Positions 55,221-64,000 of a stretch of 64,000 bases of DNA are shown here, in pieces (the first letter of the stretch is position 1; each line of letters begins with the position of its first letter). Position numbers and translations under genes: made by a program. The stretch covers positions 61,539 to 125,538 of the forward strand of contig JAITRW010000029.1 in assembly GCA_031288175.1 (NCBI GenBank). The letters run 5' to 3'. The DNA comes from Tannerellaceae bacterium (GTDB lineage: Bacteria > Bacteroidota > Bacteroidia > Bacteroidales > Tannerellaceae). The notes beneath the pieces are model-generated. The model saw only the letters and a list, made by a program, of their open reading frames with translations. It was not told the origin of the DNA and did no database searches.

Positions 55221-56594
55221 ATGACAAGCGTAATCAGGATTAAGAAAGGGTTGGATATACGCATCAAAGGCAGGGCGCCGCAAGTCCTGTTGGCGGCAAA
55301 GAAAAGCGACCGTTATGCCGTTGTACCCGATGCTTACGCAGGGATATACCCCAAAGTAACGGTCAGGGTTGGTGACAAGGTAAAAGCCGGGACACCGGTA
55401 ATGATTGATAAAAATCGACCCGAGATCCGTTTCGTGGCGCCCGTGAGCGGCACGGTAATCGCCGTTAACAGGGGTGAAAAGCGTAAGTTGCTTAGCATAG
55501 AGATCGCTCCCGATAAAGAAATAGAATACGAAATCTTCGGCACAAAAAAAGTATCAGACTTGGGTGGGGAAGAAGTGAAAGAGGCTATCCTGATGGGTGG
55601 CCTTTGGCCTTGCCTGCGCCAACGACCTTACGACATTGTCGCCTCCCCGGCAGATAAGCCGCGTGACGTCTTTGTGTCGGCATTTTATTCAGCGCCGCTT
55701 GCACCGGATTTTGATTTCATTTTGAGGGGGCAAGCAGAGGATTTCCAGACGGGTATTGATGCGCTGGCAAAGTTGACGGACGGCAAAGTATATGTCGGCC
55801 TACGTCCCGATTCGGCGACACATCCGCAAGGTGCTGAAATCATTGAAGTGTACGGGGCACATCCTGCCGGAAACGTTGGTGTACAGATCAACCTTACCAA
55901 GCCTGTGAACAAAGGGGAAACGGTATGGGTGGTCGGTGCGGAAGACGTGATTCTGATAGGACGCTTGTTTAACAAAGGAATAGCCGACTTCTCCCGGCTT
56001 GTGGCCATCACCGGTTCGGAAGCAAGGGAGCGTGGTTATGTGAAGGCCATTGCAGGGTGCCGCATAAGCAGTTTGACGGACGGACGGATTCCGCCTGACG
56101 GTTTTCTCAATGGATTCCAGCGCCTCAATAATATTCGTATCATCAGTGGGAATGTGCTGACGGGCACGAGAGTGAGAGAAGAGGATTATCTCCGTCCGTA
56201 TGACAATCAGATAACGGTCATCCCGGAAGGCGATGATGTACACGAGTTATTCGGCTGGGCGTTGCCGGGGTTAGATAAGTTCAGTGTGAGCCGCACGTTT
56301 ATAAATTGGCTGTGGGGCAAAGGTAAGGAATACGTGATTGATGCCAGGCTGCAGGGTGGCAGGCGAGCTATGATTATGTCGAACGAATATGACAAAGTCT
56401 TCCCGCTGGACATCTACCCCGAATATCTGCTGAAAGCGATCCTCGCCTTTGATATCAACAAGATGGAGCAGTTGGGCATCTATGAAGTAGCTCCGGAAGA
56501 CTTTGCGCTCTGTGAGTTTGTGGACACCTCAAAAATAGAGATACAGCATATCGTGCGTCAGGGCCTTGATGCTCTCTACAAAGAGATGAACTGA
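55221..56594 (+). CDS. nqrA: Na+-translocating NADH:quinone reductase subunit A
   Basis: A 457-residue peripheral subunit of Na+-NQR, which couples NADH oxidation by quinone to Na+ export across the inner membrane. Seen: IRIKKGLDIRIKG, VVPDAYAGIYPKVTVRVGDKVKAGTP, a biotinyl-lipoyl-like APVSGTVIAVNRGEKRK, and GGLWPCLRQRPYD. Length is in the normal 440-460 range. First gene of nqrABCDEF. Confidence 0.97.
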   Translation: MTSVIRIKKGLDIRIKGRAPQVLLAAKKSDRYAVVPDAYAGIYPKVTVRVGDKVKAGTPVMIDKNRPEIRFVAPVSGTVIAVNRGEKRKLLSIEIAPDKEIEYEIFGTKKVSDLGGEEVKEAILMGGLWPCLRQRPYDIVASPADKPRDVFVSAFYSAPLAPDFDFILRGQAEDFQTGIDALAKLTDGKVYVGLRPDSATHPQGAEIIEVYGAHPAGNVGVQINLTKPVNKGETVWVVGAEDVILIGRLFNKGIADFSRLVAITGSEARERGYVKAIAGCRISSLTDGRIPPDGFLNGFQRLNNIRIISGNVLTGTRVREEDYLRPYDNQITVIPEGDDVHELFGWALPGLDKFSVSRTFINWLWGKGKEYVIDARLQGGRRAMIMSNEYDKVFPLDIYPEYLLKAILAFDINKMEQLGIYEVAPEDFALCEFVDTSKIEIQHIVRQGLDALYKEMN

Positions 56595-56619
56595 AAGAGA
56601 AACACAAAAAAGAGATAGT

Positions 56620-57822
56620 GTGAAAGTGTTGAAGGATTTTTATGAAAGCCTGCGGCCTCATTTTGAGGAGGGCGGTCGGTTCTCCATGTTCCGCTCGGTG
56701 TACGAAGGCATGGATAGCTTCCTCTTCGTACCGGATACGACCTCACGCACAGGGGTTCATATCCACGACAGTATGGATGCGAAGAGGACGATGACGGCGG
56801 TGATCGTCTCCTTGATCTTTCCGCTACTGTTCGGGATCTATAACACAGGATACCAGCACAATCTATCCATAGGTGCGGACCCAGGCTTTGTGATGACATT
56901 CCTGTACGGGTTGCTCTCCGTTTTACCGCAGCTGCTTGTTTCCTATGTAGTAGGTTTGGGGATAGAGTTTACGGTAGCGCAGTGGAAAGGAGAGGAGATT
57001 CAGGAAGGTTTTCTGGTATCTGGGATGCTCATTCCATTGATAGTACCTGTGGATACCCCGTTGTGGATGATAGCGGTGGCGACGGCCTTTGCGGTGATTT
57101 TTGCCAAGGAAGTGTTCGGCGGCACGGGATACAATATCTTCAATGTGGCGCTGGTGACGCGTGCGTTCCTGTTCTTTGCTTATCCTGCATCGATGTCGGG
57201 GGACAAAGTCTTTGTACGTACTGCGGCTACCTTCGGGATAGGCGGGGGCGAGGTGGTAGACGGCTTTTCGGGAGCGACGCCCTTAGGTCAGGTGGGGATA
57301 GCGACGAAAGAGATGATCGGCACTTTTCAGGCAGTGGACGTTACAGGTCAGCCGTTAAGCACATGGGATATGTTCTGGGGGCTGATACCGGGCTCGATAG
57401 GAGAGACCTCGGTAGCGGCTATCCTGCTGGGAGGCATCCTGCTGTTGTACACGGGAGTGGCAAGTTGGAAAACGATGTTATCGGTTTTCGTAGGAGGAGC
57501 AGCCGTTTCTGCCCTGTTTAATTTGGTAGGAACGACCGTAGCGATGAGTCTCTCCCCGATAGAACACCTCTGTTTAGGTGGTTTTGCTTTTGGAGCCGTT
57601 TTCATGGCAACGGATCCGGTGACTTCCGCACGCACGGAAACAGGAAAATATATCTATGGGTTTCTCGTAGGGGCAATGGCCATCCTCATTAGGGTTCTCA
57701 ATCCGGGATATCCCGAAGGAATGATGTTAGCCATCCTGTTGATGAACATTTTTGCCCCTCTGATTGATTACTTCGTAGTGGAACGTAACATCACCAGGCG
57801 CTTGCAACGAGTAAAAAAATAA
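56620..57822 (+). CDS. nqrB: Na+-translocating NADH:quinone reductase subunit B
   Basis: A 400-residue integral membrane subunit with about ten helices. It carries covalently bound FMN on the Thr of the motif seen as DGFSGATPLGQ (about residue 219) and binds riboflavin. Other marks: RTGVHIHDSMDAKRTM and FMATDPVTSARTETGKY. It starts with GTG at 56620 (VKVLKDFYESLRPHF fits the family N-terminus), 25 bases after nqrA. Confidence 0.96.
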   Translation: MKVLKDFYESLRPHFEEGGRFSMFRSVYEGMDSFLFVPDTTSRTGVHIHDSMDAKRTMTAVIVSLIFPLLFGIYNTGYQHNLSIGADPGFVMTFLYGLLSVLPQLLVSYVVGLGIEFTVAQWKGEEIQEGFLVSGMLIPLIVPVDTPLWMIAVATAFAVIFAKEVFGGTGYNIFNVALVTRAFLFFAYPASMSGDKVFVRTAATFGIGGGEVVDGFSGATPLGQVGIATKEMIGTFQAVDVTGQPLSTWDMFWGLIPGSIGETSVAAILLGGILLLYTGVASWKTMLSVFVGGAAVSALFNLVGTTVAMSLSPIEHLCLGGFAFGAVFMATDPVTSARTETGKYIYGFLVGAMAILIRVLNPGYPEGMMLAILLMNIFAPLIDYFVVERNITRRLQRVKK

Positions 57823-57826
57823 GACG

Positions 57827-58534
57827 ATGAAAAGAGACAGTAATGCATATACGGTGATCTACGCCTCAGTGATGGTTGTAGCAGTAGCGGTGATGCTGGC
57901 ATTCACGTCACAATCGTTGCAATCACTTCAAAAAGCAAATGAAGATAACGACAAACGGCGGCAAATACTCCGTTCTATCCACATAGACGTGCCCGCAAAC
58001 GAAGCGGAGGACGCCTATAAAAAACTGATTAACGATGCTTTTTTTGTAGATGACGCCGGAGAAAAAACAGAAGGAGACGCTTTTGCCGCCGATGCAATAA
58101 AAACTTTCGCCGAAGGGAAATATCCGGTTTTCGTCGCCAATGTGAAAGGACAAACAAAATATATCATGGCCTTGCAAGGGAGCGGCCTGTGGGGACCTAT
58201 TTGGGGATATATCGCCATAGACGATGACCGCAATACGGTGTTCGGCGCCGACTTCAGTCATACGGGAGAAACACCGGGATTAGGTGCCGAAATTGCGACG
58301 ACCTATTTCAGTGCACCTTTCGCCGGTAAGCACCTCTTTCGCAACGGCCGGTTTTGTTCCATCGCCGTAGTCAAGCCCGGTAAACAGGACGGGGAGCAGG
58401 ATTACGTAGACGGTATTTCAGGGGGTACGATCACCAGTTCGGCCGTTAATCGCATGTTGTTTGACTGTCTATCCGCATACGTAGCATTTTTAACCTCAAA
58501 CGAAATAAAAGAAGATGGGGCTGTTGACAAGTAA
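57827..58534 (+). CDS. nqrC: Na+-translocating NADH:quinone reductase subunit C
   Basis: A 235-residue subunit: one N-terminal membrane helix (VIYASVMVVAVAVMLAF) and a periplasmic FMN-binding domain. FMN is attached to Thr in DGISGGTITSSAV at about residue 202; GLWGPIWGYIAID precedes it. It starts four bases after nqrB and overlaps nqrD by 20 bases. Confidence 0.96.
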   Translation: MKRDSNAYTVIYASVMVVAVAVMLAFTSQSLQSLQKANEDNDKRRQILRSIHIDVPANEAEDAYKKLINDAFFVDDAGEKTEGDAFAADAIKTFAEGKYPVFVANVKGQTKYIMALQGSGLWGPIWGYIAIDDDRNTVFGADFSHTGETPGLGAEIATTYFSAPFAGKHLFRNGRFCSIAVVKPGKQDGEQDYVDGISGGTITSSAVNRMLFDCLSAYVAFLTSNEIKEDGAVDK

Positions 58535-59144
58535 GCAGAAAGAAATTTTATTGGGGCCTTTGAGCAAGAATAACCCCGTCGTCGTTCAGATGTTGGGTAT
58601 CTGTTCGGCATTGGCCGTGACTTCGAAATTAGAGCCTGCTATCGTGATGGGGATCTCCGTAACAGTAGTAGTAGCCTTCGCCAACGTTATCATCTCATTG
58701 TTGCGCAATACGATACCTAACAGGATACGTATCATCGTGCAGTTAGTGGTCGCAGCAGCTTTGGTAACTATCGTCAGTGAAGTGTTGAAAGCCTTCGCTT
58801 TTGAGGTAAACAAGCAGTTATCCGTATTCGTTGGGTTGATTATTACGAACTGCATCCTCATGGGGCGCCTGGAAGCTTTTGCTTTGGCCAACCGCCCTTG
58901 GGATTCTTTCCTTGATGGCATAGGCAACGGGTTAGGATACGGGATCATCCTTGTGTTGATAGGTTTCTTCCGGGAATTATTCGGATCAGGAAGCTTACTG
59001 GGAATCAAGGTCGTTCCACAAGTGTTTTACGATTGGGGATACGTTGATAACGGACTGGTCATCCTGCCGCCTATGGCCCTCTTTATCGTTGCCACTATCA
59101 TCTGGGTACACCGCTCCCGTAACAAGGAATTACAGGAAAACTAA
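58515..59144 (+). CDS. nqrD: Na+-translocating NADH:quinone reductase subunit D
   Basis: A 209-residue membrane subunit with six helices, homologous to RnfE/NqrE. Seen: NNPVVVQMLGICSALAVTS, ITNCILMGRLEAFALANRPWDS and GFFRELFGSGSLLG. NqrD and NqrE together hold an iron centre within the membrane. The ATG at 58515 lies inside nqrC, showing coupling. Confidence 0.97.
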   Translation: MGLLTSKQKEILLGPLSKNNPVVVQMLGICSALAVTSKLEPAIVMGISVTVVVAFANVIISLLRNTIPNRIRIIVQLVVAAALVTIVSEVLKAFAFEVNKQLSVFVGLIITNCILMGRLEAFALANRPWDSFLDGIGNGLGYGIILVLIGFFRELFGSGSLLGIKVVPQVFYDWGYVDNGLVILPPMALFIVATIIWVHRSRNKELQEN

Positions 59145-59158
59145 GCCGAAAGAACTCT

Positions 59159-59776
59159 ATGGAACAGATGTTGAACATATTCATCCGGTCGATATTCGTC
59201 GACAATATGGTTTTCGCCTACTATTTAGGTATGTGTTCCTTCCTGGCCGTCTCAAAAAACGTGAAGACAGCCCTGGGGTTGGGAACAGCCGTAACCTTTA
59301 TCCTCGTCTGTACCTTGCCCATCAATTATATACTTGAGAACTACGTCCTCAAAGAGGGTGCACTCGCCTGGTTGGGAGAAGACTATGCAGACATAAACCT
59401 GAGTTTTCTCTCTTTCATCATCTTCATTGCTGTGATTGCTTCTTTTACGCAATTAGTGGAAATGATCGTTGAGCGGTTCGCACCTGCGCTATATGCCTCT
59501 TTGGGTATCTTTCTGCCGCTTATTGCCGTTAACTGTGCTATTCTGGGAGGTTCGCTTTTCATGCAGCAGAAAGACTTCCCAAACGTAGGGATAGCAACGG
59601 CATATGGATTAGGTTCCGGCATCGGTTGGTTGTTGGCCATCGTCGGAATGGCGGCTATACGCGAAAAGTTAGCTTATTCGGACATCCCCAAGCCACTGCG
59701 TGGCTTAGGGATCACGTTCATCCTGACAGGGCTGATGGGGATAGGTTTCATGTGTTTCTCTGGCTTGAAGATATAA
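59159..59776 (+). CDS. nqrE: Na+-translocating NADH:quinone reductase subunit E
   Basis: A 205-residue membrane subunit with six helices. Seen: IRSIFVDNMVFAYYLGMCSFLAVSKNVKTALGLG-type start, FIAVIASFTQLVEM, and PLIAVNCAILGGSLFM with the Cys that binds iron together with NqrD. Fourteen bases after nqrD. Confidence 0.97.
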   Translation: MEQMLNIFIRSIFVDNMVFAYYLGMCSFLAVSKNVKTALGLGTAVTFILVCTLPINYILENYVLKEGALAWLGEDYADINLSFLSFIIFIAVIASFTQLVEMIVERFAPALYASLGIFLPLIAVNCAILGGSLFMQQKDFPNVGIATAYGLGSGIGWLLAIVGMAAIREKLAYSDIPKPLRGLGITFILTGLMGIGFMCFSGLKI

Positions 59777-59788
59777 AAAGGTGTAAGC

Positions 59789-61060
59789 ATGGGTACGATA
59801 ATAATGATGTCAAGCGGAGGACTTGCCATTTCAACAGGGGCGGTAGTCTTTCTATTGATCACGCTGATATTGGTAGGTGTGTTGTTGATAGCAAAAGCCA
59901 AGTTGCTTCCTTCGGGTAACGTCCAACTGGTGGTAAATGATGAAAAGGAGTTTGAAGTACCGATGGGGAATACCTTGTTGGGAACCCTTCAGGCACAGGG
60001 TATTTTCCTTTCCTCTGCTTGTGGAGGCAGTGGCAGTTGCGGACAGTGCCGGTGCCGCGTAATGGAAGGTGGAGGAAACATCCTGCCGACGGAAGTAGGT
60101 TTTTTCTCCCGCAAGCAAATACAGAGCCATTGGAGATTGGGATGCCAGACGAAAGTGAAAGATAACCTTCGTATCCTTGTACCGGAAGAAATCTTCGGAG
60201 TGAAGCAGTGGCAATGTACGGTGGTATCGAACCGGAACGTCGCATCGTTCATCAAAGAATTTACCGTCCGGCTGCCCGAAGGGGAGAAAATGGACTTCAA
60301 GCCCGGCAGTTATTCCCAGATCACGATCCCCGAATACGAACTGAAGTTTAGCGACTTCCAGGTAGAAGAGCGATTCAAGGGCGAATGGGACAAGTTCAAG
60401 CTGTGGGGTCTTGCCTGCCGGAATGACGAACCTACGGTGCGTGCCTACTCAATGGCCAATTACCCCGCCGAAGGAAATATTATCACCTTAAACGTCCGTA
60501 TCGCCACTCCTCCCTTCGACCGCGCTACCGGCACCTGGAAAGCCGGTATTAAACCCGGTATCGGTTCTTCATACATCTTCAACCTCAAGCCCGGGGACAC
60601 TGTGAATATGTCTGGCCCCTACGGTGATTTCCATATTGAAGACACCAAACGCGAGATGTTGTACATCGGGGGAGGAGCCGGTATGGCGCCCCTGCGTGCG
60701 CACTTACTCCATTTGTTCAAGACTTTGAAGACGACCGACCGCACGATTTCTTATTGGTACGGCGCACGTTCCGCCGCCGAGATCTTCTACGAAGAAGATT
60801 TCCGCGCCATCGAAAAGGAGTTTCCCAATTTCCGTTTCCACATTGCCCTCTCCGAGCCGCGTCCCGAAGACAATTGGACGGGGTATGTCGGCTTCATCCA
60901 TCAGGTTATCCTCAACAATTACCTCAAAGACCATGAGGCGCCCGAAGATATTGAATTCTACATGTGTGGACCCGGCCCTATGGCAAAAGCCGTAGAAGGA
61001 ATGTTGGACAGCCTCGGTGTGCCACGTGAGATGCTACATTTCGACGACTTCGGTGGATAA
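59789..61060 (+). CDS. nqrF: Na+-translocating NADH:quinone reductase subunit F
   Basis: A 423-residue NADH-oxidising subunit. One membrane helix (residues about 10-35), then a [2Fe-2S] ferredoxin domain with SACGGSGSCGQCRC and a fourth Cys in LGCQTK, an FAD domain (RAYSMANYP) and an NADH domain (YIGGGAGMAPLRAHL, YMCGPGPMAKAVEGML). Length is near the family norm. Last gene of the operon; its stop is five bases from the convergent M64 gene, with no terminator seen between. Confidence 0.97.
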   Translation: MGTIIMMSSGGLAISTGAVVFLLITLILVGVLLIAKAKLLPSGNVQLVVNDEKEFEVPMGNTLLGTLQAQGIFLSSACGGSGSCGQCRCRVMEGGGNILPTEVGFFSRKQIQSHWRLGCQTKVKDNLRILVPEEIFGVKQWQCTVVSNRNVASFIKEFTVRLPEGEKMDFKPGSYSQITIPEYELKFSDFQVEERFKGEWDKFKLWGLACRNDEPTVRAYSMANYPAEGNIITLNVRIATPPFDRATGTWKAGIKPGIGSSYIFNLKPGDTVNMSGPYGDFHIEDTKREMLYIGGGAGMAPLRAHLLHLFKTLKTTDRTISYWYGARSAAEIFYEEDFRAIEKEFPNFRFHIALSEPRPEDNWTGYVGFIHQVILNNYLKDHEAPEDIEFYMCGPGPMAKAVEGMLDSLGVPREMLHFDDFGG

Positions 61061-61065
61061 CGATT

Positions 61066-62361
61066 TTATCGCGGCGCAAAGAAGTCAATCATCTCCAATA
61101 TAGCTCGGGAACAAGCTGGGCAGAAAGGTGCGTAATCCCGCATCATACAGTGATCCATAGGACGATAAATCCCTTTGGAAGAGTATCCTGCCCCCTCAAA
61201 AACGCCGGGCAATACGTCATAAGGTGCCATAAGAGGCGTAGGCACAGGCGTACCGGGAAGTAAGAGATCGTTCCATTTATCCACAAAACGGACGAGGGTC
61301 GTGATATTCGGTTCCCACGGCTCACAGTCAAGAGGATAAAAATTGTTATAAGCAACTTCGGAAGTAAAGTACTCATCGGCAAGCCCTGCAAAGCTGTGTC
61401 CAAGTTCATGGATAAAAATATGGGGAGAGCGGTCGTTGTCCGCAGCTACGGTAGCGTAGAAATTATAAATGCCTGCCCCGCCATAGACAGGTGTATTGAC
61501 AAGTAGGACTAAGGCGTCGCAGGGAACATCCCAGCGGGCATCGCAGACTGCAGGGATGTCGACAGTGGTGAGATAACGGTCTATAGAAAAGGTATGGAAC
61601 GAAGTGTGGAGTGGGGTATGAACATAGACGCCTTCATGAGGAATATCTGTTCCTGATTGACAAGAAGGGATAAAGAGGGCGCGGACATTAAAACGGTCTT
61701 TGCACACAGTGAATGGAGGGGTGTCGTAAAGAACGTCCGTAAAACGCTGAGCGTCTGCAAGGAATTTGTCATGTTCGGCGGCACTGTATCCTTCGGCGAG
61801 AAAAAGGAGGTCTACATGCCGATGGATAGAACCGTTGTCAACAAGCTCCGTCACTGGATAAGAAACGTGTGTACCGCAATCAATATGAGAATCTTCGGGA
61901 TCAACGGAAAAAGAAAGGAGCGGATAAAAACACATATCTATACGGGAGCGGGCGGAAAGAGTGACGGTAATAAGACGACGAGGGAATGGGACGAGCACCG
62001 AATTAAGGAAAGCTTGTGTTCGATGGGCAGCTTCCGGAGTAGTACGCCATTCTTCAAAGAGAGTATTGAAGCCTCGCGAGTAAAGTGTATCGCACGAGAC
62101 CGGATCGGTCACAAAAACAAAATAATCGCCGTATTTAAAAGGATCAACAAGATGATCAAGTGGCGCACTCCAAAGAGGTTCTTTACGGAGATGCAGGAGG
62201 GAGGCTGCACGGGAAGTGTCATTACCGGAAAGAACAAAATCTATACGGAGGGATTGTAGTTCGAAGTATGTATAAAAAGTGCCTTCCTCTGTGGAGTAAG
62301 CTTCTTCAGGGAGCCACGTAAACAGCAGGACAAAAAGTACAAGGAAATGTCTTCTTCTCAT
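61066..62361 (-). CDS. M64 family (IgA-type) secreted metallopeptidase
   Basis: A 431-residue exported protein. A signal peptide (MRRRHFLVLFVLLFTWLPEEAYS) precedes an M64 N-terminal beta domain and the peptidase domain: VDLLFLAEGYSAAEHDKF, the zinc motif HELGHSFAGLADEYF and a C-terminal CMMRDYAPFCPACSRAIL. The family is named for an IgA peptidase, and is common in gut and oral Bacteroidetes; IgA as substrate here is not shown. No lipobox and no T9SS domain are seen, so it likely stays in the periplasm or at the outer membrane. Confidence 0.88.
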   Translation of the reverse strand: MRRRHFLVLFVLLFTWLPEEAYSTEEGTFYTYFELQSLRIDFVLSGNDTSRAASLLHLRKEPLWSAPLDHLVDPFKYGDYFVFVTDPVSCDTLYSRGFNTLFEEWRTTPEAAHRTQAFLNSVLVPFPRRLITVTLSARSRIDMCFYPLLSFSVDPEDSHIDCGTHVSYPVTELVDNGSIHRHVDLLFLAEGYSAAEHDKFLADAQRFTDVLYDTPPFTVCKDRFNVRALFIPSCQSGTDIPHEGVYVHTPLHTSFHTFSIDRYLTTVDIPAVCDARWDVPCDALVLLVNTPVYGGAGIYNFYATVAADNDRSPHIFIHELGHSFAGLADEYFTSEVAYNNFYPLDCEPWEPNITTLVRFVDKWNDLLLPGTPVPTPLMAPYDVLPGVFEGAGYSSKGIYRPMDHCMMRDYAPFCPACSRAILEMIDFFAPR

Positions 62362-62576
62362 GGTAATCTATGGTCAAGTGAATCTTTCTTGATTGTAAAA
62401 ATACAAACATTACGGCGACCGCCTGTTGACATATCTCCGCAAGTATTTTGCCCGACTTCGGTTCTTAACGGAATCTTTGGGAGTTCGTAACAGGAAGCTT
62501 CTTCCTTTGCCCAGATTCTTGAAGCAGCTATCTATTATTTAACCTGAATGAGGAACATCCTTTGAAAATATATATG

Positions 62577-62584
62577 TAATTTTG
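62577..62584 (+). promoter_or_regulatory. Possible -7 box of the phosphatase gene
   Basis: TAATTTTG at 62577-62584, 31 bases before the ATG at 62616. A TTTG at 62561-62564 is too close to act as -33. Confidence 0.4.
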
Positions 62585-62615
62585 GCTGCGGATACTAATC
62601 ATTTATTTTATACAT

Positions 62616-63434
62616 ATGAACTGTAGATTTTCTTTCAATGCCCTGACAGCCATCATGATGGCCGTAGCCGTAGTGTTTACCTCATGTGACGAAACAACTC
62701 CGGTAGTGAATCCACAACGTACCGGCCTGTTGTCCGGCGCCCCCAATTTCCGTGACCTGGGCGGCTATCCGGGACAAGACGGGAAACAGACTGTGTGGAG
62801 AAAAGTATTCCGTTCGGAAGCTTTCTCAGAAAGTAAAATAACCGACGAGGATATAGCCAAACTGTCTGAGTTAGGCATCCGGACAGTGATTGACTTCCGC
62901 AGTGAGCAAGAAGTAGCGGCCACCCCTTCGCGTCTGCCGGAAGGAGTTACAGTGATCGCCCTCCCCATAGTGGTAGGGAATTTATCCTCCCCTGAGCAAC
63001 TATCTACGCTGGACAGTCTTCAGGCGATTGATTTCATGAAAGGTATCAACCGGCAATTTGTCATGGACTTAGCTTCGACCTATCAGCAGTTTTTCGAAAT
63101 ACTGCTCCAGCCGGAGAACTATCCCATCGTCTTCCACTGTACTGCAGGGAAAGACCGGACAGGTTTCGCCGCCGCAATGTTGCTCAGCGCCTTGGGGGTT
63201 AATTGGGATACGGTAATGGAAGACTACATGCTTACCAACCAATTCGTCGATCTATCTAAATTGCCGGAAAACATGCCAGGGCTTCGCCAGATCATGTCCG
63301 TCCACTCCTCCTACCTGACTACCGCCAAAGAAACAATCGATGAGCATTACGACAACATCGACGACTACCTCCTCAAAGCCCTTGAGGTAGACGAAGACAA
63401 AAAAGCCAGCCTCCGGGAGTTGCTGCTACACTAA
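62616..63434 (+). CDS. Lipoprotein tyrosine phosphatase (Y_phosphatase3 type)
   Basis: A 272-residue exported phosphatase. The signal peptide ends in a lipobox (VVFTSC, Cys at about residue 24). The enzyme domain begins APNFRDLGGY, has a TVIDFRSEQEV strand and the Cys(x)5Arg P-loop HCTAGKDRTG with catalytic Cys at about residue 174. The type matches PF13350 tyrosine/serine phosphatases, which also act on phosphoinositides in some pathogens. It is anchored in the cell envelope; the substrate is unknown. Single-gene unit. Confidence 0.9.
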   Translation: MNCRFSFNALTAIMMAVAVVFTSCDETTPVVNPQRTGLLSGAPNFRDLGGYPGQDGKQTVWRKVFRSEAFSESKITDEDIAKLSELGIRTVIDFRSEQEVAATPSRLPEGVTVIALPIVVGNLSSPEQLSTLDSLQAIDFMKGINRQFVMDLASTYQQFFEILLQPENYPIVFHCTAGKDRTGFAAAMLLSALGVNWDTVMEDYMLTNQFVDLSKLPENMPGLRQIMSVHSSYLTTAKETIDEHYDNIDDYLLKALEVDEDKKASLRELLLH

Positions 63435-63460
63435 ATCCTACAAAGGGGAGGGAGGGGGAT

Positions 63461-64000
63461 TTATCCTCCTCCCCTTTCATTCATTATTACTTCAAAATTC
63501 TCAATGATCTTTTTATTATAGGCCTTCCACCCACCGCGAAAATCGCGACTTGTAGTGGCTACAAACTTTTCCATTCGATCGGAGTTGAGCTGAATGATCA
63601 GCTTATCCACATCTCCCTGATATTTGATACAATATCCTGAATAAAATGTATACTCCACATGAGGGTAATAGATAAAGTTAGGTTTATTGTTCATTGGAGA
63701 AAAAATAATTTTTTCCCCGAAGCTGGTATCCAGACCTTGACTTCTCCCGAAAGCATACCAGGTCACCGGATTAGGTTTCCCATTATCGCGTTTATCTAAC
63801 TCGGATTTCACAGAAAGCAAATACTTATACGCCAAGGGAAACGATATTTTTAATTCTTCTTCGGGTATAATTTGATGTTTTCCATTCACATGCTTATATG
63901 GGAAAAGAATGTATTCGGTAATATTTTGTTGAGCATGTTTTAATTTTGAACCTTTCACAATCGGGCGCAAGAGTTTTTTTTCCAACTTCACTCGTCCCCT
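63461..64000 (-). CDS. C-terminal part of a restriction/DNA methylase protein (5' end outside window)
   Basis: About 180 codons, open to the right edge of the window. The sequence (KLEKKLLRPIVKGSKLKHA, then ILFPYKHVNGKHQIIPEEEL, FPLAYKYLLSVKSELDKRD and WYAFGRSQGLD, FIYYPHVEYTFYSGYCI) fits the TaqI/Eco57I-like C-terminal target-recognition domain of type IIG or related N6-adenine methylases. The GTG at 63991 is only an in-frame codon, not the likely start, because the upstream codons stay open. The methylase domain itself is not visible, so activity cannot be judged. Confidence 0.7.
   Translation of the reverse strand, partial: RGRVKLEKKLLRPIVKGSKLKHAQQNITEYILFPYKHVNGKHQIIPEEELKISFPLAYKYLLSVKSELDKRDNGKPNPVTWYAFGRSQGLDTSFGEKIIFSPMNNKPNFIYYPHVEYTFYSGYCIKYQGDVDKLIIQLNSDRMEKFVATTSRDFRGGWKAYNKKIIENFEVIMNERGGG

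Noticed and set aside
55165..55224. A 19-codon ORF ending in ATGA over the nqrA start, like the one before gapA
   Set aside because: The probable nqr -7 box at 55179-55186 lies inside it, so the start codon would not be transcribed.
62399..62542. A 47-codon open stretch upstream of the phosphatase gene with protein-like composition (LLTYLRKYFARLRFL)
   Set aside because: No start codon, bounded by stops and not recognised; kept only as a possible relic. Otherwise 62362-62615 shows only the phosphatase -7 box.

Overview
The window comes from a Bacteroidales-type bacterium (phylum Bacteroidota). The evidence is a 2458-residue SprA/Sov translocon protein and several proteins with type IX secretion (T9SS) C-terminal domains, a six-gene Na+-pumping NADH:quinone reductase (nqrABCDEF), 2-oxoglutarate:ferredoxin oxidoreductase (korAB), class I fumarase, the Bacteroidetes paralogue of QueA, BspA-like leucine-rich repeat proteins, and repeated matches to the Bacteroidetes -7 promoter box TAnnTTTG. 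Genus cannot be fixed from the sequence alone. Coding density is very high and no stretch over 300 bases lacks a gene; no IS element, integrase, rRNA or CRISPR array was seen.

Layout. 1-8.6 kb: 3' part of dnaE, queA-like gene, korB/korA on the minus strand, then mutS divergently. 8.6-14.3 kb: a minus-strand block (patatin phospholipase, GH13 amylase, pyrK, pyrD, GHL10-like lipoprotein) whose coding strand is strikingly purine-rich. 14.4-21.5 kb: folP, a single-ORF CarA-CarB fusion, fumarase. 21.6-26.2 kb: rpsP, a BspA-like protein, rpsO and two glycosyltransferases. 26.2-32 kb: DUF454 membrane protein, miaA, a pRiA4b-ORF3-like protein and a large LRR/Ig-like T9SS cargo. 32-35 kb: rplI-rpsR-rpsF, a Crp-family regulator, and a small membrane protein plus periplasmic protein resembling ECF sigma-factor partners. 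35-42.4 kb: sprA. 42.4-47.1 kb: flippase, ybeY and a three-gene surface glycosylation operon. 47.3-51.6 kb: uvrA, a type B T9SS cargo protein, tRNA-Ala and tRNA-Lys. 51.7-61.1 kb: M3 oligopeptidase, gapA with a short-ORF leader, nqrABCDEF. 61-64 kb: M64 peptidase, lipoprotein tyrosine phosphatase, and the 3' end of a probable restriction/methylase gene running off the window.

How parts fit. SprA forms the outer-membrane T9SS channel, and three window proteins (22.3, 28.5 and 50.1 kb) carry C-terminal regions expected of its cargo. korAB, fumarase, gapA and nqr form a core anaerobic energy set; carAB, pyrK and pyrD supply pyrimidines.

The most notable signal is a perfect 23-bp inverted repeat (47106-47128 and 47281-47303) around about 150 bp that holds a consensus -7 box pointing away from the downstream glycosyltransferase operon. 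This is the architecture of a phase-variable invertible promoter, apparently in the OFF orientation, and one repeat arm carries the start codon of the first glycosyltransferase.
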